A DNA stretch of 10,122 nucleotides from Candidatus Cibiobacter qucibialis (lineage in GTDB: Bacteria; Bacillota; Clostridia; Oscillospirales; Ruminococcaceae). Every line of letters begins with the position of its first letter. Position 1 is the stretch's first letter. The notes below the pieces were generated by a model. That model was not told the origin of the DNA. It saw only the letters and a program-made list of their open reading frames with translations, and made no database searches. The translations under genes and the position numbers were made by a program. Where the stretch lies: assembly GCA_004000625.1 (NCBI GenBank), contig SAUS01000081.1, forward strand, positions 1 to 10,122, written 5' to 3'. Shown one piece after another: positions 6,502 to 10,122 of the stretch.

Positions 6502-8283
6502 ATGGAAACGATGGGCAGCCTGCGCCGTACCAACTATTGCGGCGAAGTGAGTATGTCAAACGTTGGCCAGGAGATGACCGTTTGCGGTTCCATCGCCCGT
6601 GCACGCGACAAAGGTGGTATTATTTTTGCCGACCTGCGCGATACAACCGGTATTTTGCAGCTTGTTTTTGATGAGGATACGCCGAAAGACGTTTTTGCCA
6701 AAGCAGAAAGCCTGAAAAGCGAGTATGTTGTGATCTGCCGCGGCCTGCTGCGTGAGCGCGCCGCCAAGACCACCAAGATCGCCACTGGCGATGTGGAGCT
6801 GTATGTCAGCGAACTGCGCATTCTGAGTGAAGCCCAGACCCCGCCGTTCGAAATCCGCGATGATATCAACGTCAACGATGACCTGCGCCTGCGTTACCGC
6901 TACCTGGATCTGCGCCGTCCTTCGATGCACGAGCCCATTGTGCTGCGCAGCAAGATCATGCAGATCATCCGCAGCTATTTCTGCGATAACCACTTTACCG
7001 AGATTGAAACCCCGACCCTGATCAAGTCCACGCCGGAAGGTGCCCGTGACTATCTGGTGCCCAGCCGTGTGCAGCCCGGCCATTTCTACGCCCTGCCGCA
7101 GAGCCCGCAGCTGTACAAGCAGATTTTGATGCTGTCCGGCTTTGACCGCTACTTCCAGATCGCCCGCTGCTACCGCGATGAGGACCTGCGCGCTGACCGC
7201 CAGCCGGAGTTCACCCAGGTGGACGAGGAAATGTCCTTTGTCAATGAGGACGATATCATGACCATCAACGAAGGTCTGATCAAGCGCCTGTGGAAAGAAA
7301 TGCTGGGCGTGGATGTGCAGACCCCGTTCGTGCGTATGCCGTGGGACGAGGCTATGGGCCGTTTTGGCTCCGATAAACCGGATACCCGCTTTGGCCTGGA
7401 AATTGTGGATGTGACCGACATTTTTGATGGCACCGAGTTTAAGCCCTTTGCCGCAGTGTTGGAGCAGGGCGGCAGCATCCGCGCCATCAATGCCAAGGGC
7501 CTGGCTGGCAAGCTGACCCGCAAGCACATTGACAAACTGGGCGAGGTTGCCAAGACTTATGGCGCTAAGGGCCTGGCATTCAGCCGCCTGACCGAGGAAG
7601 GCACTTCTTCCAGCTTTGAAAAGTTCCTGACCGAAGAGGAAAAGGCAGCCCTGTACAAGGCGATGGAGCTGGAAACTGGTGACGTGCTGCTGATCGTCAG
7701 CGATGCTGACTGGGTCAAGGCCTGCACCGCGCTGGGCCAGGTTCGTTTGGAAATCGGCCGCAAGTACGGCCTGATCGACCCCGACAAGTTCAACTTCCTG
7801 TGGGTGGTGGACTTCCCGCTGTTTGAGTACAGCGAGCAGGAGGGCCGCTGGATGGCCATGCATCATCCGTTCACCCTGCCCAAGGCAGAGGATATTGACA
7901 AGGTGGAAACCGACCCCGGTGCCTGCCATGCCGTGGCATACGATATTGTACTGAACGGTGTTGAGATGGGCGGCGGTTCTATGCGTATCAATGACCCCGC
8001 TTTGCAGGACCGCATGTTCAAGGCCCTGGGCTTTACCGAGGAAAAGGCTCGCGAGAGCTTTGGCTTCCTGATGGATGCCTACAAGTTCGGCGCACCCCCG
8101 CACGGCGGCATGGCTTACGGCCTGGACCGCATGGTAATGCTGATGCTGAAGAAGGATTCCATCCGCGATGTCATCGCATTCCCGAAGGTGCAGAACGCAG
8201 GCGAGCCGATGTCCGGCGCACCGGATATTGTTGACCCGCAGCAGCTGAAGGACCTGTCCATTGCATTGACGTTGACAGAGTAA
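6502..8283 (+). CDS. aspS: Aspartyl-tRNA synthetase
   Basis: This cytoplasmic class II synthetase charges tRNA-Asp with aspartate using ATP. At 593 residues it has the normal bacterial AspRS length, including the GAD insertion (about 290-410). It opens METMGSLRRTNYCGEV as bacterial AspRS does, then has the OB-fold anticodon-binding domain (about 15-105), class II motif 2 at 218-240 (FQIARCYRDED, then FTQVDEEMSF) and motif 3 at 534-546 (HGGMAYGLDRMVM). It ends with MSGAPDIVDPQQLKDLSI, typical of the family. In the OB-fold the usual GWV-x-RRRD reads GSIARARD, and the next residue, linked to Asp/Asn tRNA discrimination in Pseudomonas AspRS, is Lys. Whether this enzyme is discriminating cannot be told from sequence alone. 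ATG 6502 has AGGGGAG (6489-6495) 6 nt upstream; the frame is open further up but overlaps the promoter. It is monocistronic. Confidence 0.98.
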   Translation: METMGSLRRTNYCGEVSMSNVGQEMTVCGSIARARDKGGIIFADLRDTTGILQLVFDEDTPKDVFAKAESLKSEYVVICRGLLRERAAKTTKIATGDVELYVSELRILSEAQTPPFEIRDDINVNDDLRLRYRYLDLRRPSMHEPIVLRSKIMQIIRSYFCDNHFTEIETPTLIKSTPEGARDYLVPSRVQPGHFYALPQSPQLYKQILMLSGFDRYFQIARCYRDEDLRADRQPEFTQVDEEMSFVNEDDIMTINEGLIKRLWKEMLGVDVQTPFVRMPWDEAMGRFGSDKPDTRFGLEIVDVTDIFDGTEFKPFAAVLEQGGSIRAINAKGLAGKLTRKHIDKLGEVAKTYGAKGLAFSRLTEEGTSSSFEKFLTEEEKAALYKAMELETGDVLLIVSDADWVKACTALGQVRLEIGRKYGLIDPDKFNFLWVVDFPLFEYSEQEGRWMAMHHPFTLPKAEDIDKVETDPGACHAVAYDIVLNGVEMGGGSMRINDPALQDRMFKALGFTEEKARESFGFLMDAYKFGAPPHGGMAYGLDRMVMLMLKKDSIRDVIAFPKVQNAGEPMSGAPDIVDPQQLKDLSIALTLTE

Positions 8284-8294
8284 ATATTAAAGTT

Positions 8295-8342
8295 AAAAGC
8301 CCCGCCGGGCGGCCATTGATGTGGCTGTTTGGCGGGGCTTTT
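8295..8342 (+). terminator. Terminator after aspS, possibly bidirectional
   Basis: AAAAGCCCCGCC (8295-8306) pairs perfectly with GGCGGGGCTTTT (8331-8342), a 12-bp stem, with GCCA/TGGC able to pair inside the loop. The stem ends in TTTT on both strands. It lies 11 bp after the aspS stop. Because degV converges from the right, it could also stop minus-strand transcripts. Confidence 0.88.
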
Positions 8343-8453
8343 GGTGTTGGTGGGAAAAAAAGAGGGCGGTTAAGGTATAGGCACGAGAACGTTTTAAAGA
8401 AAACATCCCGTTATAAAATGTTATGTAAGGAGCAGAACAAAAAGAGCGGCAAA

Positions 8454-8493
8454 CAATAAAAAGACAGCTGCTCATAAAACTCTTGGGCAGCTG
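8454..8493 (-). terminator. Probable minus-strand terminator downstream of degV
   Basis: CAGCTGC (8465-8471) and GCAGCTG (8487-8493) form a 7-bp stem with a 15-nt loop. Read on the minus strand the stem is followed by TCTTTTTATTG (8464-8454), a good T tract; on the plus strand no T run follows. It is the first such signal a degV transcript would meet, after passing through the repeats at 8755-8522. The remaining bases of this gap (8343-8453) show no gene. Confidence 0.55.
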
Positions 8494-8521
8494 CCTAAAT
8501 TATAATTAAATATAATATTGT

Positions 8522-8573
8522 ATTAAAGTTTCTTCGGTTCCCTTCTTTTCAAAGAAGGAACAAAATCCCCCGT
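8522..8573 (+). repeat. Small hairpin repeat, copy 2
   Basis: It begins ATTAAAGTTT (8522-8531), has the hairpin CCTTCTTT-TC-AAAGAAGG (8541-8558), with GTT/AAC able to pair outside it, and ends AAAATCCCCCGT (8562-8573). Copy 1 is at 238-292. Relative to that copy one stem pair changes from T-A to C-G on both sides, and the TC loop is kept. It sits 10 bp to the left of the complete MITE-like element. Confidence 0.65.
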
Positions 8574-8579
8574 ATAAAT

Positions 8580-8759
8580 CTTAGGCAACACCGCACAATT
8601 CTAAGTGCCGATACGGCGAGCGAGGTGCGGCAGATGCTAAGCCAAAAGCGCAGATAATACTGGATGTCTTATCGAGCATTTTGGCAACGCAGATGCCGTG
8701 CCGCAGCTGCCGGAGCGGTGCTTAAGCCGTAAGGCGGGAATTGTGCGGTGTTGCCCTTA
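8580..8759 (+). mobile_element. Complete MITE-like element, copy B, with CTTA target duplication
   Basis: The element proper is 8584-8755 (172 bp). Perfect 18-bp terminal inverted repeats, GGCAACACCGCACAATTC (8584-8601) and its reverse complement (8738-8755), bound it. The tetranucleotide CTTA flanks both ends (8580-8583 and 8756-8759), as expected for a target-site duplication. The interior is an imperfect palindrome: GCCAAAA (8641-8647) faces TTTTGGC (8679-8685), with GATAA/TTATC nearer the centre. The whole element could fold into one long hairpin. It has no coding capacity, so it would need a transposase supplied in trans. The right-hand duplication contains the degV stop codon. Parts of the same element are at 1-52 and 10010-10122, both in the opposite orientation. 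Confidence 0.85.
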
Positions 8760-9605
8760 CTCTTTTGTCACAAACACCAGGCCTGCGCAGCCGGGGCCGG
8801 CGTGAGAGGCAATGACGGGGCCAAGGCGGGCAACGCGCCCGCCGGTCATGTGCAGGTTTTCGTGCATGTAATGGTGGAGGGGGGCCAGTACACCTTTTTC
8901 GTCCGAATACAGCAGAGCGTACCCGTACCGAGGGTCCACGCCGCCCATCTTTTCAATGTTCTTAAACATTGCCACAAACGCGCCGGGGCGGCCGCGGGCC
9001 GTATCCGCCAGCTTGATTTGCCCATCCACGACCGAAAGCACCGGCTTGACACCCAGGGCACCGCCCACCAGCGCCACCGCGGCGGGCAAACGCCCGCCCT
9101 TGTGCAGGTGCTTCAGGCTGTCCACTACGGCCAGAACGCGGATGCGCTGCTTGAGCTGTTCCAGCTCAGCGGCAATCGCGTGCGCGGGCAGGTGCTCCTC
9201 GTCGCGCAGGCGCAGCGCTTCGCGAACCAGGATGCCCTCGCCCTGGGATGCCGTGCGGGAATCCACAAAAAAGACATCCTCAAAATCGCAGCTTTCCGCT
9301 GCCAGCCGCGCGCACTGATAGGTGCCGGACAGGTTAGAACTGATCAAAATGGCAATTACCTGATCGCCGTTCTCCTTGGCATCCTCAAAAATTGTCATAA
9401 AGGATTGGGGGCTGGGCTGGCTGGTGCGGGGGGGAACCTTGTCCACTTTCAAATGTGCATAAAATTCATCAGCCGTCAGCTCCACACCGTCCAGCCCGCC
9501 GGTGCCATCGGCAAAGGTAACGGACAGGGGCACAGTGTACACGCTGGGACGGGCACTGTCGGTCGCGGTCAGATCGGAAGCGGAATCAGTCAGAATACGA
9601 ATCAT
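8757..9605 (-). CDS. DegV family fatty-acid-binding protein
   Basis: This 282-residue protein is a normal-length DegV family member. These proteins bind fatty acids, and some (FakB) present them to a kinase for entry into phospholipids; whether this one partners a FakA kinase is unknown and no kinase gene is in the window. It starts MIRILTDSASDLT, the family N-terminus. TSQPSP is at 61-66 and SSNLSGTYQ at 89-97, regions that line the lipid site, and LKHLHKGGR at 164-172 is the conserved C-terminal-domain motif. The start was set at 9605 because AGAGG lies about 10 nt upstream on the minus strand; the open frame upstream crosses the promoter. The stop codon (8757-8759) is the exact site of the MITE-like insertion, and the protein end (CAGLVFVTKE) appears intact. 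It is transcribed alone, converging on aspS. Confidence 0.95.
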   Translation of the reverse strand: MIRILTDSASDLTATDSARPSVYTVPLSVTFADGTGGLDGVELTADEFYAHLKVDKVPPRTSQPSPQSFMTIFEDAKENGDQVIAILISSNLSGTYQCARLAAESCDFEDVFFVDSRTASQGEGILVREALRLRDEEHLPAHAIAAELEQLKQRIRVLAVVDSLKHLHKGGRLPAAVALVGGALGVKPVLSVVDGQIKLADTARGRPGAFVAMFKNIEKMGGVDPRYGYALLYSDEKGVLAPLHHYMHENLHMTGGRVARLGPVIASHAGPGCAGLVFVTKE

Positions 9606-9700
9606 ACGGAAAAACCTCTTTCTGTGCGGCAGCGCCCGGCGGCAAAAAACAGCGCTGGGATGCAACATGATTGGGTGGTAAGCAATCGTGAATACACATA

Positions 9701-9728
9701 ATTTTAACACAATAAAAAAAAATGTCAA
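9701..9728 (-). promoter_or_regulatory. Promoter of degV
   Basis: On the minus strand TTGACA (9728-9723) is followed after 16 bp, mostly a T run, by TAAAAT (9706-9701). The predicted start is near 9694, giving a leader of about 88 nt. The leader contains CAGCGC and GCGCTG segments that could pair, with no clear regulatory motif. Confidence 0.8.
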
Positions 9729-9756
9729 ATATTTGAGCAAATATTTACAAAAAGGT

Positions 9757-9786
9757 AAAAAAACAGCCGCACATCAGCGTGCGGCT
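9757..9786 (-). terminator. Strong minus-strand terminator with no visible gene before it
   Basis: AGCCGCAC (9765-9772) and GTGCGGCT (9779-9786) form an 8-bp stem with a 6-nt loop. On the minus strand it is followed by G and seven T (9763-9757). It would stop a leftward transcript arriving from the right, just before the degV promoter. No protein gene is seen between here and the window end, so the transcript it serves is unknown. Confidence 0.85.
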
Positions 9787-9823
9787 TGGGGAATATGAGC
9801 AATAAAATTTTAAAATCAGACAG

Positions 9824-9845
9824 CTGTACAAAATATTTTGTACAG
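9824..9845. promoter_or_regulatory. 22-bp perfect palindrome, operator-like
   Basis: Half-site CTGTACAAAAT is followed directly by its exact reverse complement, making a perfect 22-bp inverted repeat with no spacer. It resembles a dimeric repressor binding site in form, but I cannot assign it to a known regulator. It lies about 40 bp to the right of the minus-strand terminator. TATAAA (9850-9855) is nearby, but no well-spaced promoter was found. Confidence 0.5.
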
Positions 9846-10009
9846 ACGTATAAAAGTTCGGATGCTGTTGGTGGATGGTTCAGATGTTGTGTGAGCGGCA
9901 AATTTCGCAATGCAGGGGGGATTGCATTAGGTTGACGGGCGGCCAATGAAAGTATGTGGCTAGAAAGCCAAACGCACGACAGGGGAAGGGTTTATTCCGC
10001 TGAATTTAA
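9846..10009. other. Intergenic stretch without recognisable gene
   Basis: No credible ORF lies on either strand. A small hairpin AATGCA (9909-9914) / TGCATT (9923-9928) encloses a run of six G, and GGCTAGAAAGCC near 9958-9969 forms a 4-bp stem. Together with 9787-9823 this makes a non-coding gap of over 200 bp. Confidence 0.5.
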
Positions 10010-10122
10010 GGCAACACCGCACAATTCCCGGCTTGCGGCTTAAGCACCGCTCCGGCAGCTGCGGCACGGCATCTGCGTTGCCAAAATGCTCGATAATGTC
10101 GGGTTGCGGTACCCGCATCGTG
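10010..10122 (-). mobile_element. MITE-like element, partial copy C with a different core
   Basis: It begins with the same 18-bp terminal repeat (10010-10027) and then follows the reverse complement of copy B closely, with few differences, as far as ATGCTCGATAA near 10097. After that it departs: it reads TGTCGGGTTGCGGTACCCGC, which itself forms a TGCGG/CCGCA hairpin. The copy runs off the window, so its far end is unseen. It could be a variant with another central loop or one end of a longer element. Confidence 0.8.

Noticed and set aside
6556..8103. Long minus-strand open frame opposite aspS
   Set aside because: Antisense artefact of a GC-rich gene; no domain motif or ribosome site, and aspS is unmistakable.
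8748..9701. Plus-strand open frame opposite degV
   Set aside because: It covers the degV gene in antisense and begins inside the MITE end; degV has the conserved motifs.
9725..9946. 73-residue minus-strand ORF upstream of degV
   Set aside because: It runs through the palindrome, the strong terminator and the degV -35 box, and has no family features.
1..10122. CRISPR array, tRNA, rRNA or phage/defence genes
   Set aside because: The repeats found are dispersed and palindromic rather than evenly spaced, and no RNA gene signature or defence domain was recognised.

Overview
The window looks like a chromosomal segment of a moderately high-GC gut Clostridium-class bacterium, most likely of the Faecalibacterium / Gemmiger / Subdoligranulum group (Oscillospiraceae/Ruminococcaceae). 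The pointers are GC-rich coding sequence with strong Shine-Dalgarno sites and TTGCAA/TATAAT promoters, an AspRS and a Tex of clostridial type, a PrsA/SurA-like lipoprotein, a His-less HPr-like protein, and intergenic gaps filled with short palindromic repeats. The taxonomic call is an inference from style and cannot be proven without a search.

Layout. 1-316: a mosaic of repeats: the end of a MITE-like element (1-52), a GTAGGG-bounded inverted repeat (about 102-204) and a small hairpin repeat (238-306), leading into tex (329-2497). 2498-2902: an AT-rich gap, then an extended -10 promoter and a two-hairpin leader in front of a 73-residue HPr-like gene (2903-3124) that ends in a strong terminator. 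3260-4539: a self-contained unit with a promoter, leader hairpin, PrsA/SurA-like lipoprotein (3359-4480) and terminator. 4585-6346: a mucin-like Pro/Thr-rich, single-span membrane protein followed 55 bp later by a YitT-family membrane protein, probably co-transcribed. 6440-8342: aspS with its own promoter and a 12-bp-stem terminator. 8343-8755: convergent intergenic region with a minus-strand terminator, a second copy of the small hairpin repeat and a complete 172-bp MITE-like element. 8757-9605 (minus): degV, with its promoter at 9701-9728. 9757-10122: a minus-strand terminator with no visible gene in front of it, a 22-bp perfect palindrome, an empty stretch, and the start of a third MITE copy that runs off the window.

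Functionally most genes are housekeeping: transcription/RNA-linked Tex, aspartyl-tRNA synthetase, and a fatty-acid-binding DegV protein. The envelope genes (lipoprotein, mucin-like stalk, YitT) lie next to each other but a terminator separates the first from the other two. No defence system, CRISPR array, tRNA, rRNA, transposase or phage gene is visible. The most distinctive content is non-coding: three copies of a terminal-inverted-repeat element, one inserted exactly on the degV stop codon with a CTTA target duplication; a second repeat family whose stem shows a compensatory base change; and a structured leader before the HPr-like gene.
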